DNA of 36,943 nt from Candidatus Pacearchaeota archaeon. GTDB taxonomy: Archaea > Nanobdellota > Nanobdellia > Pacearchaeales > GW2011-AR1. The notes under the pieces were generated by a model. The model ran no database searches, was not told the DNA's origin, and was given only the letters and a program-made list of their open reading frames with translations. A program made the translations under genes and the position numbers. The DNA lies in contig JACOYL010000002.1 in NCBI GenBank assembly GCA_016181895.1, positions 1-36,943 of the forward strand. The letters are read 5' to 3'. How positions within the stretch are numbered: the first letter of the stretch is position 1; every line of letters begins with the position of its first letter. Below are positions 23,831-32,427 of the stretch, piece by piece.

Positions 23831-25812
23831 TGGAAGAAATGAATAATCATGACATGGAAACCATGAACTCCCATCATCACGACGAGCCAGTGGAAGATGC
23901 GGAAATAAAATCATGGAAAAGAAAAACTTATCTTTCATGGCTTTTTGCAATTCCCATAGCGATTTTAATGCTTTCAGAGAGGATTTTTGGAATGAATTTG
24001 ATTCCTGAAAATTATCTCGTTCCTTTTTTGCTTGTTCTTGCATTTCCAGTGGTTTTCATTTTCGGTTTTCAAACAATAAAATCCGGAATGCGCGGATTGT
24101 TCACTTTTTATTTTAACATGGATTCCCTGATTGCATTGGGAACAGTTGTTGCATATTTAACGGGAATTTTCAGTTACTTTGGTTTTGTTTCAGATTACTC
24201 CGGAGTCAGCGCCATGATTATGGCTTTTTTCACAACTGGAAAATATGTTGAATCAATAGCAAGAGGCAGGGCTTCTCAGGAAATAAGAAAACTTCTTGAA
24301 CTCGGGGCAAAAAACGCTCGTATCATAAGAAACAAGAAAGAAATTGAAATTCCAATACAAGAAATTAAAATCGGAGACATAATGATAATAAAACCCGGAG
24401 AGAAAATCCCAACAGATGGAATTATCGTAAAGGGAGCGAGCAGCGTTGATGAATCAATGATTACAGGAGAAAGCCTTCCTGTGGATAAAAAAATAAAGGA
24501 TAATGTTATAGGAGCAACAATAAACCAGGACGGAATTCTTTATGTCAAAGCAATGAAGATTGGAAAAGACACTTTTCTTTCTCACATCATTGAACTCGTG
24601 GAAAACGCCCAGGGAACAAAGGTGCCGATTCAAAAACTTGCGGACAAAATAACAAGCATTTTTGTTCCTTCAATTTTGGTTATTGCAATATTAAGCATTG
24701 TGGGATGGTTTTATTTCACAAAAGATTTATCCAAGTCGCTTGGAGTCGGCATCTCGGTTTTAGTCATTGCTTGTCCATGCGCCCTCGGACTCGCGACACC
24801 GACAGCTTTGATGGTTGGTTCCGGCATGGGAGCAAAACGCGGGATTCTTATAAGAAAAGGCGAGGCGATTCAAACAATGAAGGAAATAAAAATCGTGGTT
24901 TTTGACAAGACAGGAACAATAACAAAAGGAAAACCGGAAGTCAAAGAATTCTACATTCCAAAAAAAGTTAAAGAAAATTATTTCTGGGAAATCGCGGCTT
25001 CCATGGAGAGGCTGAGCGAACATTCAATTGCAAAAGCTGTTGTTCAGCATGCAAACTTAAAAAAATACAAGGAAGTCAAAGATTTTAAAGTCTTAAGAGG
25101 AAGGGGGTTGGAGGGAACGATGGGAAGAAAAAAAGTTCTCATTGGAAATTCAACGCTTATGAATGAAAACAAGATATCATTAACATCTTTTGAAAATATC
25201 ATTGAAAAATTTGAATCTCAAGGTTTCACGACAATGATTGTTTCTGAAAACAAAGTGGCTTTGGGAATTATTGGAATTGCAGATGCTGTTAAAGAGGATT
25301 CAAAAGAGGCAATTTCAAGATTAAACGAAGAGGGATATAGGACAATTATGATTACAGGAGACAATGAAAGAACAGCGAGGACAATAGCAAAAGAAGTCGG
25401 GATTTCAGATATCATTGCAAATGTTCTTCCGGAAGACAAGGTGAAAAAAGTCGAACATCTTCAAAAGGAAGGAATGGTTGCATTTGTCGGAGACGGAATC
25501 AACGACGCTCCCGCATTGAAGCAAAGCAATGTCGGAATCGCGATGGGAACGGGAACAGACATTGCGATTGAATCAGGAGACTTGGTTTTGGCAAAAGGCT
25601 CTTTGATTGGAGTTGTTCAGGCAATAAATCTCTCGAAAAAAACATTCAAGAAAATAAAGCAAAACTTGTTTTGGGCCTTCGCCTACAATACGCTTGCAAT
25701 TCCGCTTGCCATTGCGGGATTGTTGCACCCCGTTGTCGCGGAAATTGCAATGGCTTTGTCTTCGATAACGGTTGTCACGAACGCAAATTTGCTTAGGAGA
25801 GCAAGGATTTGA
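23830..25812 (+). CDS. copA: Cu(I)-exporting P1B-type ATPase
   Basis: A 660-residue heavy-metal P-type ATPase. The visible motifs are TGES, the CPC ion site ([11 protein letters not shown], near residue 315), DKTGT with the phosphorylated Asp near 359, SEHSIAKA (nucleotide site) and [10 protein letters not shown]. Helix 7 has YN and helix 8 MALSS, the P1B-1 signature of Cu(I)/Ag(I) pumps. The first 25 residues are rich in Met, His and Asp (NSHHHDE), and no HMA domain is attached; the chaperone gene just upstream may supply it. It is the last gene of the metal island. Confidence 0.96.
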   Translation: MEEMNNHDMETMNSHHHDEPVEDAEIKSWKRKTYLSWLFAIPIAILMLSERIFGMNLIPENYLVPFLLVLAFPVVFIFGFQTIKSGMRGLFTFYFNMDSLIALGTVVAYLTGIFSYFGFVSDYSGVSAMIMAFFTTGKYVESIARGRASQEIRKLLELGAKNARIIRNKKEIEIPIQEIKIGDIMIIKPGEKIPTDGIIVKGASSVDESMITGESLPVDKKIKDNVIGATINQDGILYVKAMKIGKDTFLSHIIELVENAQGTKVPIQKLADKITSIFVPSILVIAILSIVGWFYFTKDLSKSLGVGISVLVIACPCALGLATPTALMVGSGMGAKRGILIRKGEAIQTMKEIKIVVFDKTGTITKGKPEVKEFYIPKKVKENYFWEIAASMERLSEHSIAKAVVQHANLKKYKEVKDFKVLRGRGLEGTMGRKKVLIGNSTLMNENKISLTSFENIIEKFESQGFTTMIVSENKVALGIIGIADAVKEDSKEAISRLNEEGYRTIMITGDNERTARTIAKEVGISDIIANVLPEDKVKKVEHLQKEGMVAFVGDGINDAPALKQSNVGIAMGTGTDIAIESGDLVLAKGSLIGVVQAINLSKKTFKKIKQNLFWAFAYNTLAIPLAIAGLLHPVVAEIAMALSSITVVTNANLLRRARI

Positions 25813-25827
25813 AATAGATATGAAAAA

Positions 25828-26076
25828 TTATCTTATTGAGTTAAAGAACATGATTCCGATAATGATTAGATAAGCAGATATTAAGGTAACTAAAATCTGG
25901 AAAACCACATATAAAGTGTTAATAAAAGTGCTCATATTATCACATATATCCCAATGAATGCCTCCAAAAACATAAGTATTTACACATTGATTTGAGGGGA
26001 CAAGGCTCAAAAATATCCAAGATAATAATGCAATTATTGTTAATAAATAAAATATTTTTTGTGAATAAAATTTCAT
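25828..26076 (-). CDS. Small membrane protein (82 aa)
   Basis: An 82-residue protein with two membrane helices (about 8-25 and 55-77) and an outer loop with two Cys (SNQCVNTYVFGGIHWDIC). The ATG at 26076 is chosen; the longer open frame upstream overlaps the next gene. It ends 16 nt from the convergent copA gene. No family was recognised. Confidence 0.6.
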   Translation of the reverse strand: MKFYSQKIFYLLTIIALLSWIFLSLVPSNQCVNTYVFGGIHWDICDNMSTFINTLYVVFQILVTLISAYLIIIGIMFFNSIR

Positions 26077-26099
26077 CTTATTAATGACATTACATTTAT

Positions 26100-26354
26100 T
26101 TATCTTCTCCTGTGAAAATCCAAAGTATAAATTATTGAAACAATAAGATAAGACGGAATAACGAGAATTGAAATCATGAATGAAATCGGTTCCTGAATCA
26201 TATAAAAATTGAAAATAGTCGTGTGAATGAAAATAGATAAAATCCACAATGCAACTATCAAAATGGATTTTTTCCAGTTCAGGAGAAAAAATCTGTCGAG
26301 ATGATTTTTCCTTTTATGAATTCTTTTTGTTCTTCTTCTCGCCTTTCTTTTCAT
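26100..26354 (-). CDS. Small membrane protein with very basic N-terminus (84 aa)
   Basis: An 84-residue protein: a highly basic first 25 residues (KRKARRRTKRIHKRKNH) then two membrane helices (about 30-48 and 55-77). It lies 23 nt upstream of the other small membrane gene on the same strand, so the two probably form a unit. Function unknown. Confidence 0.6.
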   Translation of the reverse strand: MKRKARRRTKRIHKRKNHLDRFFLLNWKKSILIVALWILSIFIHTTIFNFYMIQEPISFMISILVIPSYLIVSIIYTLDFHRRR

Positions 26355-26723
26355 CTTTGCAAAAAGATTTTGAAATTAATAAAACTATCGCCTAAAAGGA
26401 AAATATTAATGTGAAAAGTTTACCAGTTTAATAGGTATATAGAGTTGTTTGAGAGTTAAAATTGTTTTCTAGGGTGGGCGGGATTATTTGAAAGATATTA
26501 ATTTTGAAAGATATTAATACAAAAATTTATCACAAGTTAATATTTAATGGACTATGGATTTATCATTAATCTTTCTTGGGGAGACAAATTAATAAATTTA
26601 TTCCTGATAAAAAACTCTTGGGAAAATTCAGATTAATACAAAAATAACTTAACATTTGTGCTTCTCAAAGTCGGATTTACCATTAACATCTTTCTTTTGG
26701 GTTTAGGTGGATGAAAAAATAAA
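26355..26723. repeat. Intergenic gap with three degenerate tandem units and a 16-bp duplication
   Basis: No gene is seen in this 369-bp gap. Three units of the same family as in 1458-2057 lie near 26444-26480, 26513-26590 and 26632-26710, spaced about 105-120 bp. The segment 26444-26480 is nearly the same as 1720-1757 (GTTGTTTGA start, GGTGGGCG end). A 16-bp sequence, TTTGAAAGATATTAAT, is perfectly duplicated in tandem at 26487-26502 and 26503-26518. Confidence 0.65.
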
Positions 26724-26855
26724 TTATCTCCTCTTCTTCTTTCTTCCCAATTTGTTGAAAGCGGCCCGGCAAACAGCCCAGGGGTTGTAGGCATATCCCT
26801 TTGCCTTGACTTTTTTCACGCAATCCCTCAATTTTTGTCTTAGTTTTTTGTTCAT
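26724..26855 (-). CDS. Small basic protein (43 aa)
   Basis: A 43-residue protein, very Lys/Arg-rich, with CVKKVKAKGYAYNPWAVCRA in the middle (Cys11 and Cys27) and a basic end (GRKKKRR). Short proteins with a CVRKVKAKG...PWAVC pattern are, as far as I recall, common in phages and metagenomes without known function. The next gene (GNAT) is on the same strand and overlaps it slightly. Confidence 0.6.
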   Translation of the reverse strand: MNKKLRQKLRDCVKKVKAKGYAYNPWAVCRAAFNKLGRKKKRR

Positions 26856-27261
26856 TGTGATTGTTTTAAAAATTTTGAATAAAATATCTCCTTCTTGCCT
26901 TTTTCATACCCATTTTTCTCGGCTAGTTTTTGCGCGGGCTTGTTGTCATCATTTACATAACCGTAAACCATCTCAATTCCCATTTTTCTCAAATGCTTTT
27001 CAAGAAAATCGCCCAATTTTGTTCCAATTCCTTTTTTTCTATATTTTCCATCGACCGCAACATTATATGCTTCCGCGTATTCCCCAATGGGAAAAACATT
27101 AGCCATGATAACTCCGACAATTTCTCCGTCAATCTCGGCGACAAAAGTTTCAAATGCTTTTCCTCGTAATGAAGTTCATCATTAGCCGTGTTTCCAGAAC
27201 TCTCATTCAACAATTCCAAAATTCTTTTTTTATCGCTTTCTCTTGCTTTTCTTATTTTCAC
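26852..27261 (-). pseudogene. GNAT-family N-acetyltransferase split by a -1 frameshift
   Basis: The frame from 27261 encodes MKIRKARESDKKRILELL, a typical GNAT start, then goes out of frame. A second frame ending at 26852 gives FETFVAEIDGEIVGVIMAN, YRKKGIGTKLGDFLE (acetyl-CoA motif A, R/QxxGxG/A form) and the motif B region. Adding one A to the AAAA run (plus-strand TTTT, 27158-27161) restores a 136-residue GNAT. The product would acetylate a small molecule or protein N-terminus. It overlaps the end of serS by 32 nt. Sequence error or real inactivation cannot be separated here. Confidence 0.8.
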
Positions 27262-28531
27262 TTTTTTTTACCTCGATTTTTTTGAACCCCGTGTATTTCC
27301 ACAAAGCCTTCGGAATTTTTATGCTTCCGTCTTTTTTCTGATGGTTTTCCAAAATCGCTATTAAAGGTCTCGGAGTCGCAAGAGCGGTGTTGTTCAAAGT
27401 ATGCGGCACAATCCGAGCCCCCTTTATTCTCGTTGAAATTCTCAATTTTCTTGCCTGCGCGTCTGTCAAATTAGAACAGCTTCCGGATTCAATGTATTTT
27501 TTTTGTCTCGGAGAATAAACTTCAAAATCAACTTGTTCATATTTCAAATCACCCAAATCTCCAGAGCAAATTTTCAAAATCCTGAAGGGCAATTCCAACC
27601 CCTTCAAAATTTCAACGCTAATTTTCTTCATCTCTTCAAAAAATTTCTCGGAATCTTTCGGATTGCATATTACAATCATCTCCATTTTATTAAACTGATG
27701 TGTTCTGAACAATCCCTTTTCATCAATTCCTTTTCCGCCGATTTCTTTTCTGAAGCACATAGAATAGCTGGTATGCTTTATCGGAAGTTTCTTTTCATTT
27801 ATCTCCTGTCCTGCAAATCTTCCAATAAGCGAATGCTCTGAAGTTCCTATCAAAGCCAAATCTTCATTTTTGATAAGATAAATTTGTTTTTCCTTGTCAT
27901 TCAAGTCAGTAACCATGTCGATTATTTCCTCCTTCAGCATCAGCGGAGTCTCGACATATCTGAAACCGTTTTTTACCATAGTATCCCTTGCATAATTAAT
28001 CAGCGCCGCATTCAGCAAAGCCAGTTCCCCTTCAAGATAATAAAAACCTGTTCCTGAAACTCTTGCGCTTGAATCAAAATCCGCCAGGCCGAGATTTTCG
28101 GAAATTTCCGCGTGACTTTTCACAGGAAAATTTTTCTTCTTCGGCTTTCCAAAAACCTTCTCAACTTTGTTTTCATCTTCGTTTTTGCCAATCGGAACTC
28201 TTTTCGACATCAAATTCGGAATCTTGTAAAGTTCCTTTTTCAGTTTTTCGTAAATCTCATTTTCTTTTTCTTCTGTTTTTTCCAGTCTTGACGGAATCTC
28301 TCTTGCTTTTTTTATTAGATAGGAAGCATCTTTTCCGGTTTTTTTGGATTGATTTATCTGCTCGGAAATTTTATTTCTCTCGCTTCTTATTCCATCAGCT
28401 TCTGATTTTACCCTTCTCCATGCGGCATCAATTTTCAGAACAGAATCAATTATTTTCGGGTTTTTGAATTTCTTTTTTGCATTTTCCCTGTAAACCCCTG
28501 GATTTTCCCTTAGATGTTTTATGTCAATCAT
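27230..28531 (-). CDS. serS: Seryl-tRNA synthetase
   Basis: A 433-residue class II synthetase of the common SerRS type. The N-terminal long coiled-coil arm (about 25-110) binds the serine tRNA variable arm. Motif 2 (CFRKEIGGKG...GLFRTHQFNKMEM) and motif 3 (NNTALATPRPLIAILENHQ) are intact, as is the TGTSEHSL-like serine pocket (GTSEHSLIG). The C-terminus is Lys-rich. It is divergent from the membrane gene at 28582 across a 50-bp gap. A serine tRNA gene is at 10683 in the same window. Confidence 0.97.
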   Translation of the reverse strand: MIDIKHLRENPGVYRENAKKKFKNPKIIDSVLKIDAAWRRVKSEADGIRSERNKISEQINQSKKTGKDASYLIKKAREIPSRLEKTEEKENEIYEKLKKELYKIPNLMSKRVPIGKNEDENKVEKVFGKPKKKNFPVKSHAEISENLGLADFDSSARVSGTGFYYLEGELALLNAALINYARDTMVKNGFRYVETPLMLKEEIIDMVTDLNDKEKQIYLIKNEDLALIGTSEHSLIGRFAGQEINEKKLPIKHTSYSMCFRKEIGGKGIDEKGLFRTHQFNKMEMIVICNPKDSEKFFEEMKKISVEILKGLELPFRILKICSGDLGDLKYEQVDFEVYSPRQKKYIESGSCSNLTDAQARKLRISTRIKGARIVPHTLNNTALATPRPLIAILENHQKKDGSIKIPKALWKYTGFKKIEVKKSENKKSKRKR

Positions 28532-28550
28532 TCTAAAATCAAATCAAGCA

Positions 28551-28562
28551 AATTTTTAAACT
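28551..28562. promoter_or_regulatory. Shared central TATA element, divergent serS/28582 promoter
   Basis: AATTTTTAAACT lies in the middle of the 50-bp gap 28532-28581 and reads as a TATA-like box on both strands, about 20-31 nt from each start codon. Length and layout match the gap at 6945-6994. Confidence 0.5.
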
Positions 28563-28581
28563 TATTCTGCCTTGGATTGTG

Positions 28582-29247
28582 ATGGCCGAAGGAGGTGTCG
28601 CGAGCAGTTCTGTTCTTTTGGAATCGTACAAATTCGTGATTTCGTCTTTGCCCCCTGTCCTTCAAAATTTCATCAACCTTTTCCTGATAGTTTTCCTTAT
28701 TTTCATTTACGTCGCAATAATCTGGAAACTCCACAAATTCATCTCGCACAAAAATATTTTCGGTTTGAATCTCAACAAGTACAATCGTTCCGAGGAACCG
28801 ATAACTCAAAAATTCGTGCACGGAAGCTTTTATTTTCTGGAATACATGATAATCCTGCCGTTCATAATTTTTTTCTGGTTTGCGGGATTCGCGATTTTCC
28901 TGATAGTCATGGGAAAGGGTTTCGACGCAAACACCGCGCTGATTATTTCCGCCGCTGTCGTCGCCTCGATAAGAATGACCGCGTATTACAAGGAAGTTTT
29001 GTCTCAGGAACTTGCGAAACTCCTTCCATTGAACCTTCTTGCGCTCTCGCTCATTGAAAAGGGCTTCTTTGACATTGAGAGAATTTTCTCGCAGATTTCG
29101 CAGATTCCCGGGCTTTTCAGCAATATAACTATATACTTTGTTTTCATAATAATCCTGGAAGTGATCTTAAGGTTTTTCGACTTCACGTTTTCCATGTTCG
29201 GCTTGGAGGAAGAGGAAAGTTTCTGGAAGGAAAACGAGGAAGATTAG
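28582..29247 (+). CDS. Polytopic membrane protein (221 aa)
   Basis: A 221-residue protein with four predicted membrane helices (about 28-50, 80-105, 115-133 and 175-200) and an acidic C-terminal tail (EEEESFWKENEED). The ATG at 28582 follows a GTG by one codon and lies about 20-31 nt after the TATA-like element. It is G/C-richer than most neighbours. No family was recognised. Confidence 0.7.
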   Translation: MAEGGVASSSVLLESYKFVISSLPPVLQNFINLFLIVFLIFIYVAIIWKLHKFISHKNIFGLNLNKYNRSEEPITQKFVHGSFYFLEYMIILPFIIFFWFAGFAIFLIVMGKGFDANTALIISAAVVASIRMTAYYKEVLSQELAKLLPLNLLALSLIEKGFFDIERIFSQISQIPGLFSNITIYFVFIIILEVILRFFDFTFSMFGLEEEESFWKENEED

Positions 29248-29297
29248 TTGCAAAATTAAAGACAAATGCTTTTAAAAGAAAATTGGATTGATAAAAG

Positions 29298-29963
29298 ATG
29301 GGTGACAGTTCTGAAATTTCTATGTTAATGGTTAACTTGAAAGATGTCAGACACCCGTTTGTTAATAAATTTTTAGAAAAGAAAGTTAGAGAACTCACTT
29401 GCAAAAAAGTCAGAAGAAGCCTGCAAAGATTATTTCCGGGTTCGGAATATGCTAGACAGATTTTTGCGCATCCGCAGGGAGAATATGATGCAACTGTTTT
29501 TTTTAATAAGGGAAGATTATATGGGTTTCTTCTGGAAGAAAACACCAATTCCATGATAACATTTACTCCCTTTATTAATGGTAAAGACTCAGAAAATGCT
29601 ATTCCTTCCATAAAAATAAATGTGAGAGCCATACCTGCAACTTATAGAAAAATTGATAGATATGTATCCCCACAAATAAAATCTTTTTTTGATTCTTTAA
29701 AGTTGGAATCTACATCACTGAATGGAAATAATAAAAATAATTTCAGGGTGAACAGGATAAAATCATCTAAAAGAGGAGGTATTCAATTGCATGATTACAC
29801 ATCATATATGGCACATTATGGGGAATTACCCATTGGTGCGGTTATTGAAAGGTATTACGAAGGAAGATTACATTTCAATGCTTTTAAAAATTTAAGATCT
29901 TTAGAAAATCCCAGGATGACTAATCTTGAAAGTTTGGATAAAACTCTTGAATCTCATTTCTAA
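29298..29963 (+). CDS. Hypothetical protein (221 aa)
   Basis: A soluble 221-residue protein with no motif I recognise. It has a basic N-terminal third (KKVRELTCKKVRRSLQRL), a central beta-rich part and no membrane helix. A TATA-like CTTTTAAAAG lies about 22-30 nt upstream of the ATG. It stands alone before the rps10 leader. Confidence 0.6.
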   Translation: MGDSSEISMLMVNLKDVRHPFVNKFLEKKVRELTCKKVRRSLQRLFPGSEYARQIFAHPQGEYDATVFFNKGRLYGFLLEENTNSMITFTPFINGKDSENAIPSIKINVRAIPATYRKIDRYVSPQIKSFFDSLKLESTSLNGNNKNNFRVNRIKSSKRGGIQLHDYTSYMAHYGELPIGAVIERYYEGRLHFNAFKNLRSLENPRMTNLESLDKTLESHF

Positions 29964-30019
29964 ATAATAATATTTCTGACAAACAAAGTTTTTTAAACTA
30001 ATTTTCGATTTCTATATCA

Positions 30020-30062
30020 ATGGCTGCGGGAGGCTTGTAAAACCAAGTCAAACGCAGGAGGT
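30020..30062 (+). promoter_or_regulatory. Structured rps10 leader with a 6-codon uORF
   Basis: A TATA-like GTTTTTTAAACT (near 29988) predicts transcription starting near 30015-30020, where an ATG begins the short frame M-A-A-G-G-L-stop (30020-30040). The same bases form a two-part hairpin: CTGCG (30024-30028) with CGCAG (30053-30057), and GGCTTG (30032-30037) with CAAGTC (30044-30049, one G-U), separated by a GGA/AAA internal loop. The rps10 ribosome binding site AGGAGGT (30056-30062) overlaps the last two bases of the outer stem. Translational control is likely. Confidence 0.55.
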
Positions 30063-30068
30063 TTTTAT

Positions 30069-30377
30069 ATGCCAAACGTAAGAGTAAAACTGAACAGCAT
30101 AGACATAGAAATGCTCAATAATATTTGCAATTCCATCAGGGAACTTGCCAAAAAATCAGGAGTTGTTATTTCCGGACCTATTCCGTTGCCGACAAAAAAG
30201 CTCAAAGTCACGACGAGAAAATCTCCCTGCGGAAACGGAACCGCGACTTTCGACAGATTTGAAATGAGAATTCACAGGAGATTGATTGACCTTCCAGCCA
30301 ACGACAAGGTTCTTCACGGAATAATGCGTTTGCAGATTCCGAAAAACGTCAGCATGAAAATCGAGGTGAAGGATTAG
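30069..30377 (+). CDS. rps10: Small ribosomal subunit protein uS10
   Basis: A 102-residue archaeal uS10, part of the head of the small subunit. It has the expected GPIPLPTKK and RKSPCGNGTATFDRFEMRIHRR pattern and the IPKNVSMKIEV end. In many archaea it follows the EF1A gene; here it stands alone behind a structured leader and is followed by thymidylate kinase with its own promoter. One of only two genes in the window with a perfect AGGAGGT site. Confidence 0.96.
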   Translation: MPNVRVKLNSIDIEMLNNICNSIRELAKKSGVVISGPIPLPTKKLKVTTRKSPCGNGTATFDRFEMRIHRRLIDLPANDKVLHGIMRLQIPKNVSMKIEVKD

Positions 30378-30489
30378 AATTCTTCTGCCATTTATCTTTT
30401 TGTAAAAAACGCCTTTTAAAAGATTTCCAAGTTTGAAATATAGTTTCAATGACAATAATTATTTATAATGCAATCTTGATAAGAATAAA

Positions 30490-31119
30490 ATGGAGCAAAA
30501 AAGAGGAAAGTATATTCTTTTTGAGGGAATTGATAATTCCGGAAAATCAACACAAGCAAAATTGCTTCATGAGCATCTCACTCAAGTTAATGTCCCATCA
30601 ATTTTAGTCAGGCAACCCGACGGAACCGAATTGGGAAAAGAAATAAGAAAAATTGTTCTTGATTCAAAAAGAGACATTTCCTCGTCGGAAGCGGAATTAT
30701 TTTTATTTTTAGCGGCAAGGGCGGAGCTGTTCAAAAGGAAGATAATCCCGAATCTTGAAAATGGAACATGGGTTGTGGGAGATCGGGGCCATTTTTCTTC
30801 GGAAGCCTATCAGGGGCACGGAAGGGGAATTTCAATAAATATAATAAAGCATCTGAATGACATCGCAACTTATTCTGTAAAACCCGACTTGGCATTTATT
30901 CTTGATATCTCCTTTGAAAAAGGCATAGAGTTGAAAAATGAAAAAGACAGAATTGAATCTCTGGGAAATACTTTTCATGAAAAAGTAAGAAACGGGTTTT
31001 TAAAAATTTTTCAGGAGAACAGGGATTTTTGCGAGCTTATTGAAAGGGGAAACAAAACAATAGAACAGATACACGAAGAAATCAAGAATCATCTGAGAAG
31101 AAGATTTTGGAATTTATAA
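30490..31119 (+). CDS. tmk: Thymidylate kinase
   Basis: A 209-residue dTMP kinase, giving dTDP for DNA synthesis. The P-loop is EGIDNSGKST (13-22), the DR-type motif is RQPDGTELGKEIR, and VVGDRGHFSSEAYQGHGRG carries the DRY-like base and lid contacts. ILDISFEKGIE and IESLGNTFHEKVRNGF complete the family pattern. ATTTATAATG lies about 20-28 nt before the ATG. Confidence 0.95.
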   Translation: MEQKRGKYILFEGIDNSGKSTQAKLLHEHLTQVNVPSILVRQPDGTELGKEIRKIVLDSKRDISSSEAELFLFLAARAELFKRKIIPNLENGTWVVGDRGHFSSEAYQGHGRGISINIIKHLNDIATYSVKPDLAFILDISFEKGIELKNEKDRIESLGNTFHEKVRNGFLKIFQENRDFCELIERGNKTIEQIHEEIKNHLRRRFWNL

Positions 31120-31163
31120 ATAATCATATAAATTCTTTTAAACCGTGAAAATCATTTCCAAAA

Positions 31164-32288
31164 ATGGTTCTGCAGATAGAAAAAAGCGAAAATTATGCCG
31201 AAAGCAACATTGCATATATTGGATTAACAAGAAGGTATGGAAAATCCCAATACATCTTGGTTGATTCTGACGAGGGGAAAAACCCGAAATTGAAATTTCC
31301 GGGCTCAAGGTTCCGAGCGCCTTTAAGTGGAAAGACTTTGGAAGATGTTGCAATGGAAAGATTTGAAGAACAAACTGGACTTGAAATTTCGCAAAGTCTT
31401 GGATTAAGAACAATACTCCCTGCAAGAAGCAGGCACACGGGGCAATGGGTTTTTAGAAATGTTTTTGTGGGAATTATTGATGATGAAGGGGATTTGATGA
31501 AAAGAAATGACGGCAGAAAAGTTTATGTTGTGGATGCGGGAAACGGGCAAAAAAACGGGCAGGGATTTGCGTATAAAATCGGAGATGTGGAAAAAAGAAT
31601 TCCTATAAGATACGTAACTGAGGAAAACCAGCTCATAGCAAGAACTGCAAAAAATATTCTTGATAACTTTGATTGGAAAGAACGTGAAACGGAATGGCTG
31701 AGAAAAATTCCCGTCTTGGAATCCCCTCCTCAAACGGACTCGGATTCAAGGGAACTTGGCTGTGCGCTTGCCGTCTCAAGCATATTTCTGACTTACAGGC
31801 CGAGTCCGGACAAAGAAACCCACATAATTTTGCTTAAAAGAAAAGGGGACATGTATCCAGGATACGGAGGAGGAAAAATAGAAACTTTAAAAAACTTGAA
31901 TTCAAAAAATCTCAGCCCCATAAGTTGTTGTGTAGAGGAAGGAAAAGAAGAGTACGGATTTGATATACAACCGTTAGGACTTTTGGGAATTGCGTGCACT
32001 CCTATTGACATGCCTTCTCAAAATCATTTCAATGGCATAATAAATTACACTTTTATAGCTGAACCAAGAAATCCTCTTGAACTTGAAGAAGCCTTGAAAA
32101 AACCAAAAAAATATCTTGAAAGTAATATGGAATGTTATGTAATAGAGGGGATGAGCAAATTCAGGGACAGGATTAGGGAAAAAAGATTGAGAATGCCCGA
32201 CATGTCCAGAATAGGAAAAGAATTTTTCAAGGGAACTCCCGGAAGCAGAATTCCCTTAACACAAATTTTTGGAACCGGAACTTTGTAA
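31164..32288 (+). CDS. Tandem Nudix-domain protein
   Basis: A 374-residue protein with two Nudix-like halves. The first (about 15-110) has a degenerate box ending AMERFEEQTGL (63-73), with Arg in place of a catalytic Glu. The second (about 198-320) has GGGKIE and a box ending EEGKEEYGF (258-266) that keeps Glu259, Glu262 and Glu263. So the second domain is probably the active pyrophosphohydrolase, and the first may be structural. The substrate is unknown; a place next to tmk hints at nucleotide pool cleaning. It has its own TATA-like CTTTTAAACCG. Confidence 0.75.
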   Translation: MVLQIEKSENYAESNIAYIGLTRRYGKSQYILVDSDEGKNPKLKFPGSRFRAPLSGKTLEDVAMERFEEQTGLEISQSLGLRTILPARSRHTGQWVFRNVFVGIIDDEGDLMKRNDGRKVYVVDAGNGQKNGQGFAYKIGDVEKRIPIRYVTEENQLIARTAKNILDNFDWKERETEWLRKIPVLESPPQTDSDSRELGCALAVSSIFLTYRPSPDKETHIILLKRKGDMYPGYGGGKIETLKNLNSKNLSPISCCVEEGKEEYGFDIQPLGLLGIACTPIDMPSQNHFNGIINYTFIAEPRNPLELEEALKKPKKYLESNMECYVIEGMSKFRDRIREKRLRMPDMSRIGKEFFKGTPGSRIPLTQIFGTGTL

Positions 32289-32334
32289 AAAATTAACACA
32301 AAACCTTTAAAAACAAATTTTCTCATTTGATTTA

Positions 32335-32427
32335 ATGTTCATGAGATTAAATCAATCGGTTGCTGGATTCGTAAAAAGATTTAGAGGAAAGTTGCGTAAA
32401 GAAAACCAGGGGTTGTCTTTACTATGA
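32335..32427 (+). CDS. Small basic protein (30 aa) coupled to eL41
   Basis: A 30-codon frame (MFMRLNQSVAGFVKRFRGK start) ending KENQGLSLL. A TATA-like CCTTTAAAAAC lies about 25 nt before its ATG, the leaderless position, and its stop overlaps the eL41 start (ATGA). A short amphipathic basic helix is likely. It may be a genuine small protein or a uORF that controls eL41. No family was recognised. Confidence 0.5.
   Translation: MFMRLNQSVAGFVKRFRGKLRKENQGLSLL

Noticed and set aside
23830-25812. Zn/Cd-type ATPase instead of a Cu(I) pump
   Set aside because: The CPC site with YN in helix 7 and MxxSS in helix 8 fits the Cu(I)/Ag(I) class.
28528-28821. Minus-strand frame of 97 residues opposite the membrane gene
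   Set aside because: It is a shadow of the membrane-protein gene at 28582 and covers the divergent promoter.
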